DNA of 19,003 bases from RYN-428 sp035551995 (lineage in GTDB: Bacteria; Planctomycetota; Phycisphaerae; Tepidisphaerales; Tepidisphaeraceae), in NCBI GenBank assembly GCA_035551995.1, contig DASZME010000040.1:1-19003 (forward strand). The letters are read 5' to 3'. Both the position numbers and the translations under genes were made by a program. Shown here in pieces: positions 7,610-14,883 of this stretch (positions are counted from its first letter, which is position 1; every line of letters starts with the position of its first letter). The notes under the pieces were generated by a model, which did no database searches, had not been told where the DNA came from, and was given only the letters and a program-made list of their open reading frames with translations.

Positions 7610-8689
7610 ATGGCTAAACCTAAAGTTAGAATTCTCGGAAAAACCCCAGCTTCGCTTGGATATGTGTTTCCGCCCGAATGGCATCCCCATCGCGCTACCT
7701 GGTTTTCCTGGCCGCGGCCGGAGGGAATTTCGTTTCCGGACAAGTACCGGACCGTGCCGGAAAACCTGGCGCGGATCATGAAAGAGATCGCGCCGCGCGA
7801 GCGGGTGGAAATTAACGTTCCAAACGGCAATTATGAATACCTGGTTCGCGAGCAGCTTGCCGAGCATGGCTGCGCGACGAAGAATGTTTTTTTCCATCAG
7901 GTCAAGACCAATGAAAGCTGGTGCCGGGATCATGGACCGGCGTTTGTGCTGCGGAAGAAAAAGAGCGGGAAGCGCGAGGCCGCGATCGTCGATTGGGGGT
8001 TTAACGCCTGGGGCGGGAAATATCCGCCGTTCAACGACGACGATGATGTGCCGACGCGAATCGCCGAAGAACTGAAACTGCCGGTCTTTTATCCCGGTAT
8101 CGTGATGGAGGGGGGCGCGGTCGATTTCAACGGAGCCGGCGCGGTATTGACGACGACGTCCTGCCTTCTGAATAAAAATCGCAATCCGCATCTGAACAAG
8201 GAGCAAGTCGAACAATATCTGAAGGACTATTACGGCCAAACTCAGATCATCTGGCTCGGCGAAGGAATCGTCGGCGACGATACGGACGGTCATGTGGACG
8301 ACCTGGCCCGTTTTATCGGTCCGAATACGATCGTGACGGCGGTCGAGGAAGATCCGAAGGACGAAAACTACAAGATCCTCAAGGATAATCTGCGCCGCCT
8401 TCAGCTGGCTCGCGACGCCGCGGGAAAGCCGTTTGAAATCGTGACGATTCCGATGCCGGGCGCGGTTGAATATGACAAGCAGCGCCTGCCGGCCACTTAC
8501 GTGAATTTTTATTTCGTGAACGGCGCCCTTCTGGTTCCGACGTACCGGGATCGCAAGCGCGACGCGTTGGCGGTCAAGACACTTCAGGCCCATCTGCCCA
8601 AACATCGCGTGATCGGCATCGATTGCGTCGAATTAATCTGGGGCCTCGGCGCCATCCACTGCTTAACCCAACAACAACCGCGGTGGTAG
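7610..8689 (+). CDS. aguA: Agmatine deiminase
   Basis: A 359-residue agmatine iminohydrolase of the peptidylarginine-deiminase-like (PAD_porph) fold. It converts agmatine to N-carbamoylputrescine and ammonia, supplying the substrate of the gene just upstream. Family motifs are clear: FPPEWHPHRATWFSWP at the N-terminus, the active-site segment ESWCRDHGP (102-110), VMEGGAVDFNG (165-174), the catalytic histidine in DTDGHVDD (H228), and the nucleophilic cysteine in GAIHCLTQQ (C351) near the C-terminus, where the family places it. Length is normal. The ATG at 7610 is the best start: homology begins within about 15 residues and an earlier TTG at 7557 is in another frame. There is no evident ribosome binding site. 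The reading frame is intact and all catalytic residues I can check are present. Confidence 0.96.
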   Translation: MAKPKVRILGKTPASLGYVFPPEWHPHRATWFSWPRPEGISFPDKYRTVPENLARIMKEIAPRERVEINVPNGNYEYLVREQLAEHGCATKNVFFHQVKTNESWCRDHGPAFVLRKKKSGKREAAIVDWGFNAWGGKYPPFNDDDDVPTRIAEELKLPVFYPGIVMEGGAVDFNGAGAVLTTTSCLLNKNRNPHLNKEQVEQYLKDYYGQTQIIWLGEGIVGDDTDGHVDDLARFIGPNTIVTAVEEDPKDENYKILKDNLRRLQLARDAAGKPFEIVTIPMPGAVEYDKQRLPATYVNFYFVNGALLVPTYRDRKRDALAVKTLQAHLPKHRVIGIDCVELIWGLGAIHCLTQQQPRW

Positions 8690-8734
8690 ACCGTAAATCG
8701 TCGGGGCCGCGCGGAAAAAAAATGCAACTTCGCA

Positions 8735-8764
8735 TTGATTTTGCCGACGTTGCGATAGGATATA
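8735..8764 (+). promoter_or_regulatory. Weak candidate promoter upstream of speA
   Basis: TTGATT (8735-8740) is followed after 18 bases by GATATA (8759-8764), inside the 118-base gap between aguA and speA. It would give a leader of about 35-40 bases. The match is modest and read-through from aguBA is equally possible. No strong Shine-Dalgarno sequence precedes the speA ATG. Confidence 0.25.
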
Positions 8765-8807
8765 CCCTCGAGATAATTTTTGACCGAAACCTGACCGGAA
8801 CCTCCTG

Positions 8808-10871
8808 ATGCAACCAACCATAGAGCAGATCAATCCCATTCCACCCTCGCCGCAAATCGCGCCGGCGCCCGCCGTTCCCCCGCCTCACGCCGGGAACGGC
8901 GCCCACGCTCCGCACGCGCTGCCCGTCCACATCGGAAATGGAAACGGGAACGGGACGCTTGCCCCCGCAAAGCCGTGGGGCGTCGCCGAATCCGAACGGC
9001 TTTATGGCGTGAAAAACTGGGGAAGCGGGTATTTTTCGGTGAACGGCGAGGGGCATGTCGCCGTTCATCCGACGCACGATCCCAACGTCTCCATCGATCT
9101 CAAGAAGCTGGTCGACGAGCTGCGCGAGCGCGACATTCAGCTTCCGATGCTGATCCGCTTCACCGATATTCTGAAAGACCGCGTCAGCCAGATTCACACC
9201 GCTTTCAATCGGGCCATCAAGGAATTCGACTACAAAGGCGAGTATCGATGCGTCTATCCGATCAAGGTCAATCAGCAGCGCCACGTCGTCGAGGAGATTC
9301 TTGAGTTCGGCAAGCCGTATAACTTCGGCCTGGAGGCCGGGTCCAAACCTGAACTTCTCGCGGTGATGGCGCTCGTTGAAGACGACCTAACGCCGATCAT
9401 CTGCAACGGCTTCAAGGACGATGAATTCATCGAAGCCGTCATCCTCGCCACCAAGATCGGCAAGAACATTATTCCGGTCGTCGAGAAATTCAGCGAGCTT
9501 GAACTGATCGTTAAGTACGCCAAGCAGCACAACGTGAAGCCGTCGATCGGCGTGCGCGTCAAGCTCTCCGCCAAAGGCTCCGGGCGCTGGGAACAATCCG
9601 GCGGCGTTCGATCGAAATTCGGCTTGTTCATCAACGAAGTCGTCGATGCCCTCGAATACCTCCGCCAGCATGGCATGGGCGACTGCATGAACCTGCTGCA
9701 TTTCCATCTGGGAAGCCAGATCAATCAGATCCGCAACGTCAAGAACGCGATTATCGAACTCGTGCGCGTTTACACCGAGCTTCAGCGTCTGGGCGCCGGC
9801 CTCAAATACATCGACATCGGCGGCGGGCTGGGCGTGGACTACGACGGCTCCAAAACCGATTTCGGCTCCAGCGTGAACTACGGTCTTCAGGAATACGCCA
9901 ACGACGTCATTTTCCACGTTCGTGAAATCTGCGAGCAAAAGCAGGTCGAGCATCCCACCATCATCAGCGAATCGGGCCGGGCGATGGTGGCATATCACAG
10001 CGTCCTGGTTTTCAACGTGCTGGGTTGGAGCGGATTTGAGCGTTTTGACGTGCCGACGGTTCTCACGCCCGAACAGCGCGCGGGAATGCCGGCGCCGGTG
10101 GTAAATTTGTTCGAGACGTATCGCGACGTGAATGAATCGAATTTCATGGAGTATTACCACGACGCGCAGCTCGCCAAGGAATCGGTCCTGAGCTTGTTTA
10201 ACCTCGGATACTGCCCGCTGGAGCATCGCAGTCTCGCGGAGAAGCTTTTTTTCGGAATCTGCACGAAGGTGTTGCGCGTCATCAAGAAGTTGGAGTATGT
10301 GCCGGACGAATTTCGCGGGCTGGAAGCGATGCTCTCGGACACTTATTTTTGCAACATGTCGATCTTTCAGTCGATTCCCGACAGCTGGGCGATCGACCAG
10401 CTGTTCCCGATCATGCCGATCCATAAGTTAAAAGAGGAGCCGACCTGCCGCGGCGTGCTGGCCGACATCACCTGCGATTCCGACGGCAAAGTCGATCGGT
10501 TCATCGACCGGCGCGACGTCAAATCCGTGTTGGAATTGCACGAATACGAAGGCGGCGATTATTTCATCGCCGCGTTTTTGGTCGGCGCCTATCAGGAAAT
10601 TCTGGGCGACTTGCACAATCTGCTTGGCGACACGAACGCCGTCCATGTCAGCGTGGACGAAAACGGCCGGGCGTCGATCGATGAGGTGGTCGAGGGGGAT
10701 ACCGTTCGCGAGGTGCTTCAATACGTGCAGTTTTCCGCCGACGATTTGAAGCGCACGATGCGCAAGCGCGTCGAGCGGGCGGTGCGCGAAGGGAAGCTGA
10801 ACATCGACGAATCGCGCGTGCTGCTGAAATTTTATGAAAATGGGTTGGAAGGATACACGTATCTCGAATAA
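8808..10871 (+). CDS. speA: Biosynthetic arginine decarboxylase (PLP, fold III)
   Basis: A 687-residue pyridoxal-phosphate enzyme that decarboxylates arginine to agmatine, the first step of the pathway whose later steps are encoded by aguA and aguB directly upstream. The PLP lysine is K153 in YPIKVNQQRHV. LLHFHLGSQ (297-304), IDIGGGLGVDYDG (335-347) and the second active-site cysteine in ITCDSDGK (C556) are all in the expected places, as is the late GAYQEILGDLHNLLGD. The core starts near residue 62 (SERLYGVKNWG). The first 60 residues are a proline-, alanine-, histidine- and Gly-Asn-rich tail (for example HIGNGNGNGT) unlike the enzyme core, probably a disordered extension. Total length is slightly above the usual 630-660. 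The SpeA-type assignment, as opposed to diaminopimelate or ornithine decarboxylase, follows from length and motifs. Confidence 0.96.
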   Translation: MQPTIEQINPIPPSPQIAPAPAVPPPHAGNGAHAPHALPVHIGNGNGNGTLAPAKPWGVAESERLYGVKNWGSGYFSVNGEGHVAVHPTHDPNVSIDLKKLVDELRERDIQLPMLIRFTDILKDRVSQIHTAFNRAIKEFDYKGEYRCVYPIKVNQQRHVVEEILEFGKPYNFGLEAGSKPELLAVMALVEDDLTPIICNGFKDDEFIEAVILATKIGKNIIPVVEKFSELELIVKYAKQHNVKPSIGVRVKLSAKGSGRWEQSGGVRSKFGLFINEVVDALEYLRQHGMGDCMNLLHFHLGSQINQIRNVKNAIIELVRVYTELQRLGAGLKYIDIGGGLGVDYDGSKTDFGSSVNYGLQEYANDVIFHVREICEQKQVEHPTIISESGRAMVAYHSVLVFNVLGWSGFERFDVPTVLTPEQRAGMPAPVVNLFETYRDVNESNFMEYYHDAQLAKESVLSLFNLGYCPLEHRSLAEKLFFGICTKVLRVIKKLEYVPDEFRGLEAMLSDTYFCNMSIFQSIPDSWAIDQLFPIMPIHKLKEEPTCRGVLADITCDSDGKVDRFIDRRDVKSVLELHEYEGGDYFIAAFLVGAYQEILGDLHNLLGDTNAVHVSVDENGRASIDEVVEGDTVREVLQYVQFSADDLKRTMRKRVERAVREGKLNIDESRVLLKFYENGLEGYTYLE

Positions 10872-10883
10872 CGCGGGTGCGTC

Positions 10884-11831
10884 ATGGATCGGTGGACCAT
10901 GGATCACGATCGTCTTTTCAAGGAATTGCTCACGACCTTCTTCATCGAGTTCGTGGAGCTATTTCTTCCGGAGGTCGCCGCCTGCATGGATCGGGATCAT
11001 CTGGAGTTTCTCGACAAGGAAATATTCACCGATATCGCCTCCGGTGAACGGCATGAGGTCGATCTCCTCGTGAAGACGCGAATTCGAGGACAAGACGTCG
11101 TTTTTCTCATCCATGTCGAAAACCAATCGCGATACGAACCTGGTTTCGCGAAACGAATGTTTCGATATTTCGCCCGCTTATACGAGAAATACGGGCTGCC
11201 CATTTTCCCGGTGGTGTTGTTTTCCTATGATACTCCCCTGCGGCGGGAACCGGATCACCATCGTGTCGAAATTCAAGGGCATCGCGTGTTGGATTTCACG
11301 TTCCGCGCGATTCAACTCAATCAGTTGAATTGGCGGGACTATCTCCGCAATCCCAATCCGGTCGCCAACGCGTTGATGACGAAAATGCGGATCGTTCGCG
11401 AGGATCGGCCCAAGGTGAAACTGGAATGTCTTCGAATGCTGGCCACGCTTCGGCTGGACAAGGCCCGCAGCACGCTAATCTCGGCGTTTATGGAAAGTTA
11501 TCTGAAACTTACGGCGGCGGAAATGATCGTCTACAATAAAGAGCTTGAAACCGTCGAACCGGCGGAACGCGAGGTCGTTATGCAATTGACAAACGAATGG
11601 ATCGAGCAAGGAAAAGCCGAAGGTCTGTCAGAGGGCCTATCACAAGGTCTGTCGCAGGGCCGGCGCCTGCTTGTCCTTCGACTGTTGCGCCGCCAGTTCG
11701 GCGACGTGCCGACCGAGATTTCCGATCAGGTTGGACGGTTATCCGAGTCGCTGTTGGACGAAATGGGCGAAGCCCTTCTTGACTTCGCCACGCTTGCCGA
11801 CGCCAAAACGTGGCTCGCGGAGCATTCGTAG
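10884..11831 (+). CDS. Rpn/YhgA-family PD-(D/E)XK nuclease-like protein with C-terminal DUF4351-like region
   Basis: A 315-residue member of the Rpn (recombination-promoting nuclease, YhgA-like, formerly putative transposase) family. The N-terminus DHDRLFKELL is the family signature. The nuclease core shows D60 in EVDLLVKT and E79 in LIHVENQS, a PD-(D/E)XK-type site in which the usual lysine is glutamine, as is common in this family. Residues about 247-259 are GLS(E/Q) repeats preceded by EQGKAE, and the remainder resembles the DUF4351 tail (LVLRLLRRQFGDVP, LLDEMGEALLDFATLADAKTWL). Two starts are possible, 10884 and 10899; the second gives MDHDRLF directly. The gene starts 12 bases after speA, but a link to polyamines is not implied, because such genes are scattered and mobile in many bacteria. 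A role in RecA-independent recombination is known only for E. coli homologues. Confidence 0.85.
   Translation: MDRWTMDHDRLFKELLTTFFIEFVELFLPEVAACMDRDHLEFLDKEIFTDIASGERHEVDLLVKTRIRGQDVVFLIHVENQSRYEPGFAKRMFRYFARLYEKYGLPIFPVVLFSYDTPLRREPDHHRVEIQGHRVLDFTFRAIQLNQLNWRDYLRNPNPVANALMTKMRIVREDRPKVKLECLRMLATLRLDKARSTLISAFMESYLKLTAAEMIVYNKELETVEPAEREVVMQLTNEWIEQGKAEGLSEGLSQGLSQGRRLLVLRLLRRQFGDVPTEISDQVGRLSESLLDEMGEALLDFATLADAKTWLAEHS
11622..11660 (+). repeat. Short in-frame 12-base tandem repeat (GLSE/GLSQ)
   Basis: Just over three tandem copies of a 12-base unit encode GLSEGLSQGLSQG at the junction between the nuclease domain and the C-terminal domain of the Rpn-like protein. Third-position changes (GGT/GGC, CTG/CTA, TCA/TCG) show the copies are not freshly duplicated. 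The unit length is a multiple of three, so a change in copy number would alter linker length without breaking the frame. Confidence 0.7.
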
Positions 11832-11838
11832 CCCGCCG

Positions 11839-12255
11839 CTAAACCGTGCGATTCCAATCCGGCGGCAGGATCATCACCGGGATCGTCGTATTCTTAATTA
11901 ACTCCACCGGCACATTGCCCGCCAAAAGTCTTGCGAAAACATTTTTTCCGGTCAGGCCCAGAACGATCAGCGTGACCTCGCGCTCGACCGCCGTGTTCAG
12001 GATGGCCCGCGCGATGTCGTCGCTGAACATCAGCAGGTCCTGCACGGCGACATTGCGCTGCTGAAGCTTGTCGCGCAGCAGGCTGATGGCGTCTTCGCCG
12101 GTCGCTTGTTCCTGCTCGCGCAGCTGTCCGCCGCTGGGACGCGAAACATGCACCACCAGCACCTCGGCCGCCAGACGCTTGGCCAGGTCGGCGATGGGAT
12201 CAACCAATTTCTGGGCCGCATATGGACTGCTGACGGCCACCAGGATTCGACTCAT
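11839..12255 (-). CDS. Universal stress protein, UspA family
   Basis: A 138-residue single-domain Usp protein, a cytoplasmic alpha/beta nucleotide-binding fold linked to stress survival in other bacteria. It starts with RILVAVSSP (beta 1), where the usual Asp is replaced by Ser, continues with EVLVVHVSRP, and ends with the nucleotide motif GLTGKNVFARLLAGN followed by VELIKNTTIPVMILP. The motif keeps the G-x2-G-x9-G spacing of ATP-binding Usps, but the next residue is Asn where Ser or Thr is usual, so ATP binding is uncertain. An AAGGA site (12261-12265) lies seven bases before the ATG. The gene begins 12 bases after the stop of rdgB and is the third gene of a minus-strand operon. Its stop is eight bases from the convergent Rpn-like gene, leaving almost no room for a terminator. 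Confidence 0.9.
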   Translation of the reverse strand: MSRILVAVSSPYAAQKLVDPIADLAKRLAAEVLVVHVSRPSGGQLREQEQATGEDAISLLRDKLQQRNVAVQDLLMFSDDIARAILNTAVEREVTLIVLGLTGKNVFARLLAGNVPVELIKNTTIPVMILPPDWNRTV

Positions 12256-12267
12256 AGCAATCCTTTA

Positions 12268-12867
12268 CTAAAACGCCTCCATCAACTTTCGCAATCGTAC
12301 CAGCGCCTTCCCGCGATGGCTGATACCGTGCTTCTGCTCGCTCGTCACCTCCGCCGTCGTTCGGCCAAGCGATTCAACATAAAACAGCGGATCATAGCCG
12401 AAACCGTTCTGGCCGCGCGGCTGATCCAAGATGCGCCCCTCCACTGAATCCCGCGTTGTCACGACGATTCGCCCCTGCGGATCAGCCAAGGCAAGGACGC
12501 ATACGAATCGGGCCGTCCGACTTTCCTCCGGCACATCCCGAAGCTGCCGTAAAAGCGCGGCATTGTTATCCGAATCTCCGGCGCCTGCCCCGTTTATCTG
12601 CGCCCAGCGAGCGCTATAAACGCCCGGCTTGCCGCCAAGCGCGTCAACCTCAAGCCCGCTGTCGTCGGCCAATGCCCACATCTTCGCCGCAACGGCATAA
12701 CCGCTTGCCTTCAGACACGCATTATCGTGAAACGTAGCGCCGGTTTCTTCGACCGGCGCCAGACCCGAAAATTCAGCGAGATCATGCCAGACGAATCGAT
12801 CGCCGCCCAGCATCTCTCGAAATTCCCTCGCCTTGGCGGCGTTCCCGGTGGCAATCAGCACGTCCAC
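12268..12867 (-). CDS. rdgB: RdgB/HAM1 non-canonical purine NTP pyrophosphatase (GTG start)
   Basis: A 199-residue house-cleaning nucleoside triphosphate pyrophosphatase that hydrolyses dITP, ITP and XTP to monophosphates and keeps deaminated purines out of DNA and RNA. Family motifs: IATGNAAKAREF (residues 5-16, substrate-binding), FHDNACLKA (47-55), ADDSGLEVDALGG (67-79, metal-binding acidic residues), FGYDPLF (156-162) and SHRGKAL (183-189). The frame is open for another 459 bases upstream, but that part overlaps the preceding gene and has no family similarity. The GTG at 12867 has a good AGGAG site (12873-12877), and its product begins MDVLIATGN as the family expects. That ribosome site overlaps the stop codon of the upstream gene, which suggests translational coupling. 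Length is typical. Confidence 0.95.
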   Translation of the reverse strand: MDVLIATGNAAKAREFREMLGGDRFVWHDLAEFSGLAPVEETGATFHDNACLKASGYAVAAKMWALADDSGLEVDALGGKPGVYSARWAQINGAGAGDSDNNAALLRQLRDVPEESRTARFVCVLALADPQGRIVVTTRDSVEGRILDQPRGQNGFGYDPLFYVESLGRTTAEVTSEQKHGISHRGKALVRLRKLMEAF

Positions 12868-12872
12868 GGCCT

Positions 12873-12877
12873 CTCCT
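12873..12877 (-). promoter_or_regulatory. Ribosome binding site of rdgB that decides its GTG start
   Basis: AGGAG on the minus strand lies five bases before the GTG at 12867 and overlaps the TAG stop (12876-12878) of the upstream lipoprotein gene. It supports the short RdgB start over the longer open frame, and it suggests that ribosomes finishing the upstream gene can reinitiate here. Confidence 0.8.
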
Positions 12878-14009
12878 AATTTCCCAGTGAACGCAGCCTG
12901 CCCAGGGCGGCGTCTTTTGGCGGAGTTGGATTGTCGAAAATATCGCTCGCCGCCCGATTCGCGCCGTTCGCGCTGTCCGCGTTGTTTTGCTGGGCGATTG
13001 GATCGGGACTCCCCTCCCCATGCGGAATCACCACCAGAAACGAAGGATCGTGAATCAGCTGGCCGTCCTTGGTCTTGATCGCGTGGACCTCGCCGTTCAC
13101 GGCATGATCCGGATATTCTCGAATGGCTTTGGCCATGGCCGGATCGGTCACCTCCAATTTCGGCGCCTGCACCGTCAGACGGTTGCCCTCCCGATCCCTC
13201 ATGTCGGGCGAAGCGAACTGCGGCAACGGCTGGTTGACGATCAGCAACGTCGCCGTCGGATCCGCCGTATGAGCGCTGGAGGCATCCTGCTCCTTCACCG
13301 CCTCGCGCGGCCATGCCCCGACGCAAACCGAGCTGATCGTATCGCCGTGATAATAATACGCCTGAATTCCCGCGGCGCGCATCGCGCGGACGACGTCAAC
13401 CGCATATTGCTTGCGCTCGAGGCTTGCCCTGTAGGCGCCGATTTGCAACGACCAATATGCGTTGGCCGGTGCGTTCGCCAGATTCCACGCCGCCGGCGAT
13501 TCGGGATCTTGTTCGTCGATCGAAACGAACAATGTCAGCTTAAAAAGTCGATCGCCCTGCGGGCCCTTGATCGCATTGACACGCTTGATGTCGGCCTGCG
13601 CGCGAGCTGTTTCTTTGGGTTCGTGATCACTGTCGTCGAAAATGCGGTAATAGCCGAAGCAAAGCATGCTCTGTTGTTCGGTGTGCAGAATATGCCAGGC
13701 GTGCATCCCGGTTTTTTGAATCAAATCGTCCTTCAGCTGAGTCGAGCGAATCACATGATCCGGCCCACGGAAAACATCACAGAAAATAGTGAATCGCGCA
13801 TCGGCCGGCGGCGCGTCCCCGTCAAGACGGCCCATGTCGCGCGAGCGCGGCGCCGAATCGGACCGCGGCGTAGCAGTCGTGCCGCCGACGATCGCATCCG
13901 GAGTACCGGTTACGGCGGTATTCTGCTGTATTTGCGGCGGAGCGTTTCCGCCGCACGATAAGCCGGCCATGGCCAACGCGACGGATAGAACGGTTAAGAA
14001 AATGCGCAT
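12876..14009 (-). CDS. Hypothetical lipoprotein-like protein with SPOR-like segments
   Basis: A 377-residue exported protein. The chosen start (ATG at 14009) has a GAGGAG site six bases upstream (14016-14021) and gives the signal sequence MRIFLTVLSVALAMAGLSCG. C19 could be lipidated, although the preceding GLS is an atypical lipobox. A longer frame from 14069 lacks these signs. After a low-complexity Thr/Ala/Pro/Ser-rich linker come two similar segments, about residues 72-125 (RFTIFCDVFRGPDHV to CFGYYRIFD) and about 184-238 (YWSLQIGAYRASLE to SVCVGAWPREAV). Both have the outline of SPOR-type repeats; the second is clearer. SPOR domains bind denuded septal peptidoglycan in other bacteria, and that role here is only inferred. 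The gene is the first of a three-gene operon with rdgB and the Usp gene. It is divergent from the methyltransferase gene. Confidence 0.75.
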   Translation of the reverse strand: MRIFLTVLSVALAMAGLSCGGNAPPQIQQNTAVTGTPDAIVGGTTATPRSDSAPRSRDMGRLDGDAPPADARFTIFCDVFRGPDHVIRSTQLKDDLIQKTGMHAWHILHTEQQSMLCFGYYRIFDDSDHEPKETARAQADIKRVNAIKGPQGDRLFKLTLFVSIDEQDPESPAAWNLANAPANAYWSLQIGAYRASLERKQYAVDVVRAMRAAGIQAYYYHGDTISSVCVGAWPREAVKEQDASSAHTADPTATLLIVNQPLPQFASPDMRDREGNRLTVQAPKLEVTDPAMAKAIREYPDHAVNGEVHAIKTKDGQLIHDPSFLVVIPHGEGSPDPIAQQNNADSANGANRAASDIFDNPTPPKDAALGRLRSLGN

Positions 14010-14015
14010 CGGTGT

Positions 14016-14021
14016 CTCCTC
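14016..14021 (-). promoter_or_regulatory. Ribosome binding site of the SPOR-like lipoprotein gene
   Basis: GAGGAG on the minus strand lies six bases before the ATG at 14009. It decides in favour of this start over the in-frame upstream start at 14069, which would put 20 non-signal residues ahead of the hydrophobic segment. Confidence 0.75.
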
Positions 14022-14122
14022 AAAGCAGAGTGTGCGGGATTTTAACAGATACGGCACGGAAAATCCCATGTTTGTCGCGACTCGCCTTTACACCGGGCAT
14101 GCAGGCGACCATAAGTGCTCCC

Positions 14123-14779
14123 ATGGATCGGTCCGTCCCCCCTTTATTGCTCGGCATCGTTCTGGCCGCTTATTGGGGCCGGGTCATGCGCATGGCGTAC
14201 AAAATCCGCCGGCGCACAGGCCATGCCGCAAATCTGATCCCGGAGGAAAAAGTGGGAAAACTTAGTCGAATTCTCTGGGCGCCGGCGGTCGTGATGTGGG
14301 TCACATATCCGTTTGTCGCGGCTTTCTTTTGGGCATTCTCGAAAAAGCCGCCGTTGCTGCTTCGCCCAATTGGCTACCAGCCATGGATCGCATGGCCGGC
14401 GCTTGGTATCGCCGCCGCGTGCTTCTTGCTTTCGCGAATCTGCTGGCGGACGATGGGCCGGCATTGGCGCATGGGAATCGATCCCGCCGAGCAAAATCCA
14501 CTGATCGCCGTCGGCCCATTCGCCTATGTGCGCCATCCGATTTACGCCTTGTCGATGTTGATGATGCTGGCCAGCGCCGCGATGCTCCCCAGCCCACTCA
14601 TGTTGGCGGCGGGCATCGTTCACATCTCCCTTCTCTCTTGGGAATCCCGACGCGAGGATCGTCATTTATATAAAATTCATGGTGACGCTTATGGCCGCTA
14701 CCGCGAGCAAGTCGGCGGGTTTTTCCCTCGAGTAACGGGCGGCGCCTCGTCCAAATCAACGCTTCGGCAGGTCGATTAG
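14123..14779 (+). CDS. Integral-membrane methyltransferase, ICMT/PEMT-like
   Basis: A protein of about 218 residues with four or so hydrophobic segments (about 6-24, 50-72, 87-105, 142-170). It carries the signature of the isoprenylcysteine carboxyl methyltransferase/phospholipid methyltransferase group: GPFAYVRHPIYALS (131-144), and late acidic and aromatic residues SRREDRHLYKIHGDAYGRYRE. These enzymes use S-adenosylmethionine at the membrane to methylate lipids, isoprenoid thiols or carboxylates; the bacterial substrates are mostly unknown. The frame is open back to a GTG at 14012, but ATG 14123 gives a sensible first membrane helix; ATG 14099 is another possibility. Neither has a strong ribosome site. 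It is followed, 104 bases on, by an acyltransferase-like gene on the same strand, so a shared lipid or secondary-metabolite role is possible. Confidence 0.85.
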   Translation: MDRSVPPLLLGIVLAAYWGRVMRMAYKIRRRTGHAANLIPEEKVGKLSRILWAPAVVMWVTYPFVAAFFWAFSKKPPLLLRPIGYQPWIAWPALGIAAACFLLSRICWRTMGRHWRMGIDPAEQNPLIAVGPFAYVRHPIYALSMLMMLASAAMLPSPLMLAAGIVHISLLSWESRREDRHLYKIHGDAYGRYREQVGGFFPRVTGGASSKSTLRQVD

Positions 14780-14883
14780 CGCACCGATACCTCCGCAAAC
14801 CGAATTCGTGTTTTGCGACGGAAGACGCCTCGCATTGTCATCGACTGAATTTTCGCCGATAGTTCAGCGCTCGCTTCACGATC

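Noticed and set aside
7475..8605. A 376-residue minus-strand open frame
   Set aside because: It is antisense to aguA and the end of aguB, both of which have full catalytic motifs.
9387..10424. A 345-residue minus-strand open frame
   Set aside because: It is antisense to speA, which carries the PLP lysine and cysteine motifs in the other strand.
12868..13326. N-terminal extension of the RdgB frame
   Set aside because: It overlaps the lipoprotein gene in another frame, is charged and low-complexity, and lacks a ribosome site; the GTG at 12867 with AGGAG fits the family N-terminus.
12987..13961. A 324-residue plus-strand open frame
   Set aside because: It is antisense to the SPOR-like lipoprotein gene, which has a signal sequence and a strong ribosome site; the plus frame has neither.
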